This document shows, in pieces, positions 1-7,421 of a stretch of 42,324 bases of DNA; positions within the stretch are counted from its first letter, which is position 1, and each line of letters starts with the position of its first letter. Made by a program: the position numbers and the translations under genes. The notes under the pieces were generated by a model that saw nothing but the letters and a program-made list of their open reading frames with translations, searched no databases and was not told the origin of the DNA. The stretch is from an uncultured Clostridia bacterium (GTDB lineage Bacteria > Bacillota > Clostridia > Christensenellales > Borkfalkiaceae), in NCBI GenBank assembly GCA_947087265.1, contig CAMUBY010000010.1:1-42324 (forward strand), given 5' to 3'.

Positions 1-56
1 TAAAAAATTTTCAAAAAAAATAAAAAAATCTCTGAAAAATGCTTGACAAACATCAC

Positions 57-85
57 TTGATTTTTGCTTCCGAATGACATACAAT
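57..85 (+). promoter_or_regulatory. sigma-70-type promoter of the first lipoprotein gene
   Basis: TTGATT (57-62) and TACAAT (80-85) are separated by exactly 17 nt. Transcription would start near 92. This excludes the upstream in-frame ATG at 90 as the translation start and supports the ATG at 123. A nearby TTGACA at 43-48 has no -10 box at usable spacing. Positions 1-56 are A/T-rich with nothing else recognisable. Confidence 0.7.
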
Positions 86-122
86 AGAGATGGTAATCGC
101 AAAATACCAAGGAGAGAAATAT

Positions 123-1211
123 ATGAAAAAAGTATCATTTGCAGTTGCAAGCGTTTTGCTTGCAGGCTCGCTGGTAGCATTCACCGCTTGCGGCGAGGGC
201 GGCAGCGTCGGTAAGGTAAACGGCAACTTCAAAAATGTAGCAACCGCGCAAGAAGTTCAAACCGCACTTTCTTCCATTGATTTTGAAAAAGCGTTCGGTA
301 CGGGCGAAACAATCGGTCTTCAACTGGTTGCGGAAATGGATGTATCCGCTAAAATGGCTGCAGGTTCTAACAAAGTAGCGTTCTCGTTCGATTATGCGTT
401 GCAGGGTCCGAAATCGGCACTTGGGTCTATCGTTACGGCTCCGCAGGCTTCGGAAGAAGAGAACCAACCGGAAATTGCCTGGAAAGATTATGCCTCCGTT
501 ATTTTTGAAAATTTTGTAAGTGCGGGCAAGTTTGATTTAACTACGAAACAAACCGAGGGCAATAGCTCGATGGAAACGACAATCGGCGCGAGCATCTATC
601 AAGACGCAAACGCAATTTATCTCGACAGCAATCTCGGCGGTCAGCCCCTCAAAGCAAAAGTCAGCGTTGCGGAACTTCTTGAAGTGTTCGACGAGATGTT
701 GCAACCCGGCGATGATATTCCTGATATCGGAAACGATTCTTCTCTTGAAACGTTTGCCGTAATCGATTCAGAAACGACTCCCGGCGACGAGCCGACCGAC
801 GGCGACGGAACGGATGTTATAAACCCCGGCGACATTTTAGGCGGACTTCAAGAAAAGGGACTCAATGTTTACATCGATGATTCCAACGGTTTGAAGTTGA
901 AATTCTCGGCAAGTTCCGAACTTATTTTAAGCGCGTTCCAAGATGCGGGCTTGGCGATTGACGCTTCTGCGCTTCGCGCTTCGACGATTGATTTTTACCT
1001 CGTATTCGATGGGAACGGTCAGTTTACGCAGGTAAGCTTTGACGTCAATGTTAAAGTTAAAATGGAAGGGTTGGATTTTTCGATGCAAGGCGGTTTGGCG
1101 TTAAAGTCTTACAGCGGCACGGTTACGCTTCCCGCAGGAATTGCAAACGATGCAACATATGTGCTCATTCCTTTAAGGGATATGATTGAAGGCGGTTTTC
1201 CGAGTATTTAA
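123..1211 (+). CDS. uncharacterised exported lipoprotein
   Basis: The product is 362 aa. A lipoprotein signal peptide is visible: MKK, a hydrophobic stretch, then the lipobox FTAC with Cys23 as the lipidation site, so the mature protein should be tethered to the outer face of the membrane. The start at 123 has AGGAGAG at 110-116 and lies downstream of the inferred transcription start. The mature part is rich in Ser, Gly, Ala and acidic residues, with alternating hydrophobic strands. An acidic Pro/Gly/Asp-rich linker near residues 215-240 separates two beta-rich halves. The general look recalls LolA/LppX-type lipid-binding folds, but no family-specific motif is seen and I do not assign a function. 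The gene is monocistronic, with its own promoter and a terminator at 1228-1255. Confidence 0.85.
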   Translation: MKKVSFAVASVLLAGSLVAFTACGEGGSVGKVNGNFKNVATAQEVQTALSSIDFEKAFGTGETIGLQLVAEMDVSAKMAAGSNKVAFSFDYALQGPKSALGSIVTAPQASEEENQPEIAWKDYASVIFENFVSAGKFDLTTKQTEGNSSMETTIGASIYQDANAIYLDSNLGGQPLKAKVSVAELLEVFDEMLQPGDDIPDIGNDSSLETFAVIDSETTPGDEPTDGDGTDVINPGDILGGLQEKGLNVYIDDSNGLKLKFSASSELILSAFQDAGLAIDASALRASTIDFYLVFDGNGQFTQVSFDVNVKVKMEGLDFSMQGGLALKSYSGTVTLPAGIANDATYVLIPLRDMIEGGFPSI

Positions 1212-1227
1212 TTGAATTAGATTAGAG

Positions 1228-1255
1228 AAAAAGACGGGTGAGAACCCGTCTTTTT
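1228..1255. terminator. bidirectional Rho-independent terminator
   Basis: A 12-bp perfect stem, AAAAAGACGGGT (1228-1239) with ACCCGTCTTTTT (1244-1255), has a 4-nt loop. It is flanked by A and T runs on both sides, so it can end both the plus-strand lipoprotein gene and the convergent fumarase genes. Confidence 0.9.
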
Positions 1256-1261
1256 GTTTGC

Positions 1262-1777
1262 TCAATAAATGGTATTGCCGCGGCTGTCGATTGCTACCAC
1301 AAGCGGGAAGTCTTTCACTTCGAAGCGGTAAACGGCTTCGCTCAACAAGTGGGGAAATGCAACGCATTCGCTCTTTTTCACGGCGTTTCCGTAGAGTGCG
1401 CCTGCGCCGCCGATAGCCGCAAAATAAACGCGTTTGTTCCTTGCTATCGCTTGCCGCGTCTCTTCGCTCATGCCGCCTTTGCCTATCATGCCGCCTAAAC
1501 CCAAATCCAGAAGTCGCGGCGCAAAGGAATTCATGCGTGCGGAAGTCGTGGGACCGCAACTGCCCGACGCCTTGCCTTCGGGCGCAGGGCAGGGACCTGC
1601 GTAATAAATGAACGCGTCTTTGAGGGGGAAGGGAAGCGGCTCGCCCTTGTCCAAAAGTTCAAAAATCAGTTTGTGCGCACAGTCGCGCGCGGTGTAAATG
1701 GTACCCGAAAGAAGTACGGAATCGCCTGCGCGAAGATTATCTGCTTGCTGTTGGGAAAGGGGAAGGGTGAGTTTCAT
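1262..1777 (-). CDS. class I (Fe-S) fumarate hydratase, beta subunit
   Basis: The product is 171 aa, the usual size of the separate C-terminal (beta) chain of two-subunit Fe-S fumarases and tartrate dehydratases. Seen motifs: SGTIYTARDCAHK near residues 24-36, YYAGPCPAPEGK near 58-69, and GSCGPTTSARM near 72-82. These match the substrate-binding loop and swivelling domain of the FumA C-terminus/TtdB family. With the alpha subunit it should interconvert fumarate and (S)-malate in the cytoplasm. Its ATG overlaps the alpha stop codon (ATGA) and is preceded by a strong Shine-Dalgarno inside the alpha gene, indicating translational coupling. L-tartrate dehydratase is the main alternative; the sequence alone does not separate them, though a stand-alone alpha/beta pair in Clostridia is usually fumarase. 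Confidence 0.92.
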   Translation of the reverse strand: MKLTLPLSQQQADNLRAGDSVLLSGTIYTARDCAHKLIFELLDKGEPLPFPLKDAFIYYAGPCPAPEGKASGSCGPTTSARMNSFAPRLLDLGLGGMIGKGGMSEETRQAIARNKRVYFAAIGGAGALYGNAVKKSECVAFPHLLSEAVYRFEVKDFPLVVAIDSRGNTIY

Positions 1778-2616
1778 TTCAGCACCTCCTTTTCACAGCG
1801 CACGCAGTGGCACTGAATGTTGACCGCAACGGGAAGCCCCGCAATGTGCGTGGGGGCAATTTCGCAGGATACGCCGAGTGCGGTTATTTTTCCGCCGAAC
1901 CCCTGCGCGCCGATTCCGAGCGAATTGATGCGCTCTAACGCTTCACGCTCGATTGCGGCAACGTCGCTCCGCGCGTTTACGCTCCCCACGTCGCGCAGGA
2001 GCGCTTTTTTGGCAAGCATGGCGCACGAGTCGAACGCGCCGCCGATTCCTACACCCACGTATACGGGCGGACAGGGGCGCGAGCCCGCTTCCTTGACCGT
2101 GCTCACAATGGCATTCAGAATGCCGTTTTTTCCCTCGGCAGGGGTGAGCATATAAAGTCTGCTCATATTTTCGCTGCCGAAACCTTTGGGCAGAAATGTG
2201 ACTTTTATTTGATTCCCTTCCACAATTTCGGTATGTATATGTGCGGGCGTGTTGTCGCCCGTATTTACGCGCGTGAGGGGGTCGCAAATGCTCTTGCGGA
2301 AATTACCGTCCGCATAGGCGCGGCGGACGCCGTCGTTTACGGCAGTTTGTAACGGTTTGCCCGTAAGCGTAACGTCTTGTCCGAGTTCGAGAAATACGAC
2401 GCTCATGCCCGTATCCTGACAGACGGGCATTTGTTCGCGTTTGGCGCAGATTTCGTTTTCGAGCACCGTGGAGAGTGCAAATTCCGCCGCGCCCGTTTCC
2501 TGTAGTTTCGCGGCTTGCAACGCATTTCTGCACGCGTCCGTGAGCGTAAGCCCTGCTTTCCGCGCAAGGCGGTAGACGCAGTTTTCAATTTCCTTTGTAG
2601 ATACCGTTCTTATCAT
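1774..2616 (-). CDS. class I (Fe-S) fumarate hydratase, alpha subunit
   Basis: The product is 280 aa, typical for the alpha chain of two-subunit Fe-S fumarases. It carries the [4Fe-4S] cluster that binds and activates the substrate. Seen motifs: PVCQDTG with Cys66, RPCPPVYVGVGIGG with Cys182, and a C-terminal cluster Cys269/Cys271/Cys274. The 116-residue and roughly 90-residue spacings match the three cluster ligands of the family. GSENMSR near 148-153 is also typical. A longer in-frame ORF begins at 2676, but the family N-terminus starts at MIRTVSTKEIEN. The ATG at 2616 lies 6 nt after a TATAAT box and has no ribosome site, so this mRNA is probably leaderless. It is co-transcribed with the beta gene. 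Confidence 0.93.
   Translation of the reverse strand: MIRTVSTKEIENCVYRLARKAGLTLTDACRNALQAAKLQETGAAEFALSTVLENEICAKREQMPVCQDTGMSVVFLELGQDVTLTGKPLQTAVNDGVRRAYADGNFRKSICDPLTRVNTGDNTPAHIHTEIVEGNQIKVTFLPKGFGSENMSRLYMLTPAEGKNGILNAIVSTVKEAGSRPCPPVYVGVGIGGAFDSCAMLAKKALLRDVGSVNARSDVAAIEREALERINSLGIGAQGFGGKITALGVSCEIAPTHIAGLPVAVNIQCHCVRCEKEVLK
1783..1790 (-). promoter_or_regulatory. ribosome binding site of the fumarase beta gene
   Basis: AGGAGGTG on the minus strand, 5 nt before the beta ATG and inside the 3' end of the alpha gene. It fixes the beta start and contrasts with the alpha gene, which has no such site. Confidence 0.85.
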
Positions 2617-2622
2617 AATTTT

Positions 2623-2650
2623 ATTATAGAACAAAATCGGAAAAAAGCAA
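2623..2650 (-). promoter_or_regulatory. fumarase promoter, leaderless type
   Basis: On the minus strand TTGCTT (2650-2645), a 16-nt spacer and TATAAT (2628-2623). Exactly 6 nt separate the -10 box from the ATG at 2616, placing the expected transcription start on the start codon. No Shine-Dalgarno is present. It is back-to-back with the CPBP promoter. Confidence 0.65.
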
Positions 2651-2659
2651 AGTTTTTCA

Positions 2660-2688
2660 TTGAACTTTTTTTGCAATTCCGTTATAAT
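2660..2688 (+). promoter_or_regulatory. CPBP protease operon promoter, leaderless type
   Basis: TTGAAC (2660-2665), a 17-nt spacer and TATAAT (2683-2688), then 6 nt to the ATG at 2695. The expected first transcribed base is the A of ATG, and there is no ribosome site. Confidence 0.7.
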
Positions 2689-2694
2689 AGCGGT

Positions 2695-3624
2695 ATGAAA
2701 CGGACAACGCCTGCAAGTGAAGAAGATTTGAAACGTATCGCCCTGCGCGATTCGGGAATTGTATATTCCGCAACCGCAGTGCTGCCTTTGCTCGTTTCTG
2801 CATTGTTGCTGATTGTGATTACGCTCGCAGGCATTAAAGATTATGAAAATGCCGATTGGTATAAATATTTTGCCTATCTTATCCCGCAGGCATGCTTTGC
2901 AGGAATTGCCGTTTTCTTTTTCCGTAAAAACAACGTGCCCGTCCGCACGGTGTATTGCGGCTGTAAATGGTATTATTTCGTGATTGCGCTTGTGTTGCAG
3001 TTCGGGCTTTTGTTTTCGCTTTCCGAATTGAACGGCTATTTCGTAAAACTTTTAACGCTTATCGGCTACAAGCCGTCGCAGTCTACCTTGCCTTCGCTGG
3101 ACGGCTGGAACCTGCTTCCTGCGATACTTGTCATTGCCGTTTTACCCGCGCTGTTCGAGGAAACGATTTTCCGCGGCATTCTCTCGAAGCAGACGTTTGC
3201 AAGCGGTTGGGGACTTGTGCCTACTGTATTGATTTCGGGCGCAATGTTCTCGCTCTTTCACCACAATCCCGAACAGACGCTCTATCAGTTCGCTTGCGGA
3301 ATGTGCTTTACGCTCATTGCAATCCGTTCGGGTTCGGTGTTGCCCACCGTCTGCGCGCATTTCGTTAATAACGCGCTGATTCTCGTGCTCGAAGCAACGG
3401 GCAACGGTTCGTTCTCTTCGCTTCCGCTCGGCGGTTATCTTGCACTCGTCATTACTTCCGCGCTGTGCCTCGTCGGTACGCTCGTCTTTCTTATCTTCTT
3501 CGATAAACGCAACAACCGCAAGGGGGGCGTAAAAGACGGCAAAATATTTCTGCTCGGCGCAGGCGCGGGCATTATCGTGTGCGCCGTTGTATGGCTTGCA
3601 ACCTTTATCGGGGGCTGTCTGTGA
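2695..3624 (+). CDS. CPBP-family intramembrane metalloprotease
   Basis: The product is 309 aa, a polytopic membrane protein with several hydrophobic segments. The CPBP (CaaX protease and bacteriocin-processing, Abi) active site is complete: Glu155-Glu156 and Arg160 in EETIFRG (motif 1), His189 in LFHHNPEQ (motif 2), and His222 in AHFVNNALI (motif 3). In this family the Glu and His residues bind the catalytic metal within the membrane. Substrates are rarely known; roles include peptide maturation and bacteriocin self-immunity. The start at 2695 is chosen over an upstream in-frame ATG at 2515 because the extra 60 residues overlap the fumarase alpha gene and the promoter sits between. The stop overlaps the GTG of rlmH by 4 nt, so the two are coupled. 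Confidence 0.88.
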   Translation: MKRTTPASEEDLKRIALRDSGIVYSATAVLPLLVSALLLIVITLAGIKDYENADWYKYFAYLIPQACFAGIAVFFFRKNNVPVRTVYCGCKWYYFVIALVLQFGLLFSLSELNGYFVKLLTLIGYKPSQSTLPSLDGWNLLPAILVIAVLPALFEETIFRGILSKQTFASGWGLVPTVLISGAMFSLFHHNPEQTLYQFACGMCFTLIAIRSGSVLPTVCAHFVNNALILVLEATGNGSFSSLPLGGYLALVITSALCLVGTLVFLIFFDKRNNRKGGVKDGKIFLLGAGAGIIVCAVVWLATFIGGCL

Positions 3625-4058
3625 TTAAACTCAATCTTATATGCGTGGGAAAACTCAAAGAAAGTTATTGGCGCGAGGCGCAGGGCGAGTACTTAAAAAG
3701 GCTTTCGCGCTTCTGTAAAGTCGAAGTCCGCGAACTCCCCGAACGGGAAACGCTTAAAGAGGAAGCGGAAGACGTTCTGAAAGCCTGCCGCGGCTATTGC
3801 ATGGCGCTTGCCGTAGAGGGGAAACAGGTTTCTTCGGAAAAATTTGCGGATAAAATCGGCGTGCTCTGCGACCGCGGCGAAGAGATGACGTTTATCATCG
3901 GCTCCTCCTGCGGCTTGCACGAGAGCGTGAAGTCGGCGGCAAAGGAACTTGTTTCCTTTTCGGAAATGACCTTTCCGCACCAGATGATGCGCGTCGTGCT
4001 GCTCGAACAGATTTACCGCGCGTTCATGATTCTGAGCGGTTCGGAATATCACAAGTGA
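3621..4058 (+). CDS. rlmH: 23S rRNA (pseudouridine1915-N3)-methyltransferase RlmH
   Basis: The product is 145 aa and starts with GTG at 3621, overlapping the previous stop (GTGA). It is a SPOUT-class methyltransferase that transfers a methyl group from SAM to pseudouridine 1915 in helix 69 of 23S rRNA. Diagnostic features: N-terminal LNLICVGKLKESYW, the knot-forming FIIGSSCGL near residues 93-101, and the C-terminal FPHQMMRVVLLEQIYRA block ending in GSEYHK, the family signature. It is slightly shorter than the usual 155-160 aa because of a shorter middle loop. Other in-frame ATG starts exist at 3579 and 3591, but they lie inside the CPBP gene and add non-homologous residues. Confidence 0.96.
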   Translation: MIKLNLICVGKLKESYWREAQGEYLKRLSRFCKVEVRELPERETLKEEAEDVLKACRGYCMALAVEGKQVSSEKFADKIGVLCDRGEEMTFIIGSSCGLHESVKSAAKELVSFSEMTFPHQMMRVVLLEQIYRAFMILSGSEYHK

Positions 4059-4080
4059 TGGTGTGCATATCCTATAAGAT

Positions 4081-4896
4081 ATGAACGTGTATGAAGAGAT
4101 TGCTTGTGTTTACCAAAGATACCGCGGTGAAAAATGCAGCATCGGTAAGAGCGCGCTTGGGCGCGAACTGTTCGCGTTTTTCGTGGGCGAAAAGGGCGGC
4201 ACGGTCGGTATCTGCCAGTATGCCATTCATGCGCGCGAGTGGGTTACCGCTTATCTTGCACTCGAACATATCCGCCGCGGCGTAAAGGGCGGCGGCGTAT
4301 GGTTTCTGCCGCTGATGAATCCCGACGGCGTGTTGCTTGCTACGGAAGGAATCGGAAGCGTGAACAATCCTATACAAGCGGAATTTTTGACGGGATGCAA
4401 CGGCGGCGCAGATTTTTCGCTTTGGAAAGCGAGTGGAGAAGCAATCGATTTGAACGTAAATTTTCCTGCACGGTGGGGTACGGGCAGCAGCAATGTGAGA
4501 AGAGCCGCGCCTGCGAATTACATCGGCGCGTATCCGTTGTGTGCGCCCGAAACGCGTGCCCTGGCGGAATTTACCTTGCGGCAAAATCCCGATTTTACAA
4601 TCAGTTGGCATTCAAAAGGTGAAGAAATTTATTGGCGGTTTCACGAGCCGCCCTTTCGCGCATTGCGGGATAAACGGTTTGCCAAACGGCTCTCCCGTCT
4701 GACGGGTTATCCGTTGAAAGAGACGCCGACCTCTGCGGGCGGTTATAAAGACTGGTGTATTGAAACGTTGAAAATTCCCGCGTTTACGGTAGAAGTGGGG
4801 AGCGACAGTCTGACTCACCCGTTGGGGAAAGAGTCGCTGAAAGAAATTGTAATAAAGTGCGGCGGCGCAGTCCGCGCATTTACGGAAAGTTTTTAA
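4081..4896 (+). CDS. M14-family zinc carboxypeptidase, probably a peptidoglycan-stem peptidase
   Basis: The product is 271 aa. The M14 zinc site is visible: His50 and Glu53 in HAREW (HxxE), His177 in WHSKGEEIYW, and the catalytic Glu238 in FTVEVGSD. MNPDGVLLA near 78-86 is the conserved Asn-Pro-Asp-Gly loop. The HSKGEEIYW form resembles bacterial gamma-D-glutamyl-diaminopimelate endopeptidases more than digestive carboxypeptidases, so recycling or trimming of peptidoglycan peptides is likely. No signal peptide is seen, suggesting a cytoplasmic enzyme acting on imported muropeptides. It lies 22 nt after rlmH with no clear Shine-Dalgarno and 13 nt before tadA, so it is probably in the same operon. 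Confidence 0.88.
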   Translation: MNVYEEIACVYQRYRGEKCSIGKSALGRELFAFFVGEKGGTVGICQYAIHAREWVTAYLALEHIRRGVKGGGVWFLPLMNPDGVLLATEGIGSVNNPIQAEFLTGCNGGADFSLWKASGEAIDLNVNFPARWGTGSSNVRRAAPANYIGAYPLCAPETRALAEFTLRQNPDFTISWHSKGEEIYWRFHEPPFRALRDKRFAKRLSRLTGYPLKETPTSAGGYKDWCIETLKIPAFTVEVGSDSLTHPLGKESLKEIVIKCGGAVRAFTESF

Positions 4897-4909
4897 TAAG
4901 GTTTTTGAT

Positions 4910-5368
4910 ATGGACGAAAAGTTTATGCGCGAAGCGATAGATTTGGCGCAAAAAGCGAAAAAAAAGGGAGAAGTTCCCATCGGCGCGGTGGTGGTGTACC
5001 GCGGAAAAATTATCGGGCGCGGTTATAATTTACGGACGCGGTTACAGATGGCTACGGCGCACGCGGAAGTGCGCGCCATTGAAAAAGCGTGTAAAAAACT
5101 CAAATCCTGGCGGTTGCCCGAATCGGAAATTTACGTCACGTTAGAACCGTGCCCGATGTGCATGGGCGCTATTCTGAATGCGAGAATCGGTAAAGTGTAC
5201 TTCGGCGCATATGAGCAGAAGGGCAGAAGTTTAACCAAAGAACTTGCCGGCGCGAATTTACTCAACCATACGGTGGAAGTCACGGGCGGCGTGCTCGAAC
5301 AGGAATGCGCGGAAGTGCTCACGTCGTTTTTTACGGAAATGCGCGAGCGTGAAAAGAAACGCAAATAA
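4910..5368 (+). CDS. tadA: tRNA(adenine34) deaminase TadA
   Basis: The product is 152 aa. It converts adenosine 34 of tRNA-Arg(ACG) to inosine, allowing wobble decoding of CGN codons. The cytidine/deoxycytidylate deaminase zinc site is complete: His51 and catalytic Glu53 in TAHAEVRA, and Cys81 and Cys84 in PCPMCMGA. KLKSWRL near residues 63-69 and the C-terminal helix are typical of TadA rather than of free-nucleoside deaminases. A weak TAAGG site lies about 10 nt before the ATG. It is the last gene of the CPBP-rlmH-M14-tadA run and is followed by a terminator. Confidence 0.95.
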   Translation: MDEKFMREAIDLAQKAKKKGEVPIGAVVVYRGKIIGRGYNLRTRLQMATAHAEVRAIEKACKKLKSWRLPESEIYVTLEPCPMCMGAILNARIGKVYFGAYEQKGRSLTKELAGANLLNHTVEVTGGVLEQECAEVLTSFFTEMREREKKRK

Positions 5369-5370
5369 AT

Positions 5371-5410
5371 AAAAAATGACCGCAGAACGGATAACGTTCT
5401 GCGGTTTTTT
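5371..5410. terminator. bidirectional terminator between tadA and the ABC-F gene
   Basis: CCGCAGAACG (5380-5389) pairs with CGTTCTGCGG (5395-5404) around a 5-nt loop, followed by six T on the plus strand. An A run at 5371-5376 gives a T run on the minus strand. It serves both convergent genes and slightly overlaps the ABC-F stop codon. Confidence 0.9.
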
Positions 5411-7268
5411 AATCAATCAGAGTTTCGTATTCGGCATACAGTGCGTCGCATTCGGTTTGCAGTTCGTTCAACCGCGCCGTTATTTCCTGTACTTTTTTGT
5501 AATCGGCGGCAACCCTTATCAGCTCGTCGTTCAGCGTTTCCGTTTCTGCGTCAATTTGCGTAATGCGGGTTTCTATTTCTTTTGTGCGCGTTTTGCGCTG
5601 TGCGTCTTTAGCCCGTTGTTCTTTGGAACGGTAACTGCCGTCGTCGGGCTTTTGTTTTTTCTCCCGTTCGGGCGGCGGGGTAGATACATTTTTATATGCG
5701 AGATATTGCGTATAATTCCCGACGAAATTGTTGAGCGTACCGTTTTCCAAAACCACGATGCGCGTTGCAATCTGCTCCACAAAACGGCGGTCGTGCGAAA
5801 CGAAAAGGAGGGTTCCGTCGAACGCCTTTAACGCTTCCTCCAACGCTTCGCGCGCCGCAAGGTCGAGGTGATTGGTCGGCTCGTCGAGTAGCAGCAGGTT
5901 GGCGTGGCGCGCCTGTAAAAGAGCGAGTTCCAGCTTCGCTTTGAGTCCGCCCGAAAGTTCCTTAACTTTTTTGGAAACGTCCTCGGCGGAAAGTCCCGAT
6001 TGCGCAAGAAGTTTCCGCGCGTCCGTCTGCGAAAGGAAGGCGTGCTTGCCCCAAAAGGCTTCCAAAACGCGTTCTTCGGGGTCTAAATCGGCGTTTTCCT
6101 GGTCGAAATAGGCGATTCTCGTAAATCTGCCGAACTGCACTTTCGCCGTTGCGGATAGCAGATATTTGAGAAGCGTACTTTTTCCGGTGCCGTTGTCGCC
6201 CAGTAAGGCGCACTTTTCGCCGCGCATTAAGGTAAACTCAACGTTCGTGAGCAACGTTTTCTCTTCCGCTTTCAAATCGAACTTTTCGGCATGAATTACG
6301 CGCTCGTAGGGGCGTTCGTCGTAAGAAAAAGTAAAGCGCGGTTTTTGCGGCGGCGGCAGCGGTTTTTCAAGTACTTCCATTCTGTCGAGTTGTTTTACGC
6401 GGCTTTGCGCGCTTTTTGCCGTCGTTGCGCGGACGATGTTTTTATCGACGTATTCTCTGAGCCGCGCAATCTCCTCCTGTTGTTTTCGGTATTCCTTTTC
6501 GAGCCGCGCCGTCCGTTCTTCTTTGAGGAGTTTGTATTTGGAATAATTTCCGTTGTAAGCCGTCACGCGGCGGTTTTCCAAATCGAGCGTGCGCGAAGTG
6601 ATTTTATCGAGAAAATATCTGTCATGCGAAACGACGAACAGCGCGCCGCGATAGGAGGCGAGGTAATCTTCCAGCCAGAACAGCGTTTTCATGTCGAGGT
6701 GGTTGGTGGGCTCGTCTAAAACGAGCAGGTCGGGCGCTTCCAGGAGCAGTCTGCAAAGTTTGAGCCGTGTCTTTTCTCCGCCGCTCATAGTGTTGACAAT
6801 CTGGTTGTACACCGCGCCGAAGCCCATGCCGTTCAGCACCGTTTTCAAACGCACTTCATAGTTATAACTGTCGCGAGCGGCAATGCGTTTCTGGTAATTT
6901 TCGCACCGCGCCGCAAGAACGCGCAATTCGTCCGCGTCTGCGTGCGCCATCTGTTGCTGCGATTCGCGGAGTTTTTCAATTAACTTTTTGTCCTCTTCAA
7001 ACACTTCTTCGAGAGCGCGGTAAACGGTAAAGTCGCTTTCTAAACCACCGTTCTGTTCCAGATACCCGATTTTAATGCCGTTTTTGCGCGTCACTCCGCC
7101 GCTGTCGGGCGTGAGCAAACCGAGGCACAATTTCAACAAAGTTGTTTTGCCTTCGCCGTTTCCGCCTACAAGCCCGAAGCGTTCGTTTTCGTTCACGGCA
7201 AAAGAAACGCCTTCCACAATCGGGAAGCCGTTGTAACTGAACGTTACGTTGTCAAGACTGAAAAGCAT
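5409..7268 (-). CDS. ABC-F family ATP-binding protein
   Basis: The product is 619 aa, a soluble protein with two tandem ABC ATPase domains and no membrane segments. Domain 1 has Walker A GGNGEGKTT near residues 35-43, signature MSGGEKTRLKL and Walker B LLVLDEPTNHLD. An interdomain linker rich in Glu/Lys/Arg follows. Domain 2 has Walker A GDNGTGKST, signature LSGGLKAKLEL and LLLLDEPTNHLD. The last 80 or so residues form a charged coiled coil, as in Uup/YdiF-like members. ABC-F proteins act on the ribosome, relieving stalls or protecting it from antibiotics; which applies here cannot be read from sequence. The start at 7268 has GAGGTG 9 nt upstream. An in-frame ATG 21 nt further upstream lacks a ribosome site. 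Confidence 0.95.
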   Translation of the reverse strand: MLFSLDNVTFSYNGFPIVEGVSFAVNENERFGLVGGNGEGKTTLLKLCLGLLTPDSGGVTRKNGIKIGYLEQNGGLESDFTVYRALEEVFEEDKKLIEKLRESQQQMAHADADELRVLAARCENYQKRIAARDSYNYEVRLKTVLNGMGFGAVYNQIVNTMSGGEKTRLKLCRLLLEAPDLLVLDEPTNHLDMKTLFWLEDYLASYRGALFVVSHDRYFLDKITSRTLDLENRRVTAYNGNYSKYKLLKEERTARLEKEYRKQQEEIARLREYVDKNIVRATTAKSAQSRVKQLDRMEVLEKPLPPPQKPRFTFSYDERPYERVIHAEKFDLKAEEKTLLTNVEFTLMRGEKCALLGDNGTGKSTLLKYLLSATAKVQFGRFTRIAYFDQENADLDPEERVLEAFWGKHAFLSQTDARKLLAQSGLSAEDVSKKVKELSGGLKAKLELALLQARHANLLLLDEPTNHLDLAAREALEEALKAFDGTLLFVSHDRRFVEQIATRIVVLENGTLNNFVGNYTQYLAYKNVSTPPPEREKKQKPDDGSYRSKEQRAKDAQRKTRTKEIETRITQIDAETETLNDELIRVAADYKKVQEITARLNELQTECDALYAEYETLID

Positions 7269-7298
7269 AAATTTTTCACCTCGGTACAAATTGAGGGT

Positions 7299-7421
7299 AT
7301 GAGCAAACAGTTAAAAACCATACGCCTTTTAGAAGAACGTTTGAAAGACGCTTCCCCCGAAGAGAGCGAGCGCCTCACGCGGAAGCTCGTTAAACTCAAA
7401 GAGGATTGGCTCAGCCGTTAA
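7299..7421 (+). CDS. candidate small charged helical protein (40 aa)
   Basis: This short frame runs between the divergent ABC-F start and the convergent radical SAM stop. The predicted product starts MSKQLKTIRLLEERLKD and ends LVKLKEDWLSR. It is very rich in Lys, Arg, Glu and Leu with heptad-like spacing, so one amphipathic helix or helical hairpin is expected. Its TAA overlaps the radical SAM stop on the other strand (TTAA), a tight fit often seen with real genes. GAGGG sits almost directly against the ATG, closer than ideal, and no convincing promoter is seen. It could be a chance frame; its protein-like composition and exact fit into an otherwise empty gap argue for a gene. Confidence 0.5.
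   Translation: MSKQLKTIRLLEERLKDASPEESERLTRKLVKLKEDWLSR

Noticed and set aside
90..122. Upstream ATG for the first lipoprotein
   Set aside because: It lies at or before the inferred transcription start and would place 11 residues before a normal signal peptide; the ATG at 123 has a good ribosome site.
2515..2694. N-terminal extension of the CPBP protease
   Set aside because: It would overlap the fumarase alpha gene and the promoter; the extra 60 residues are unlike the family.
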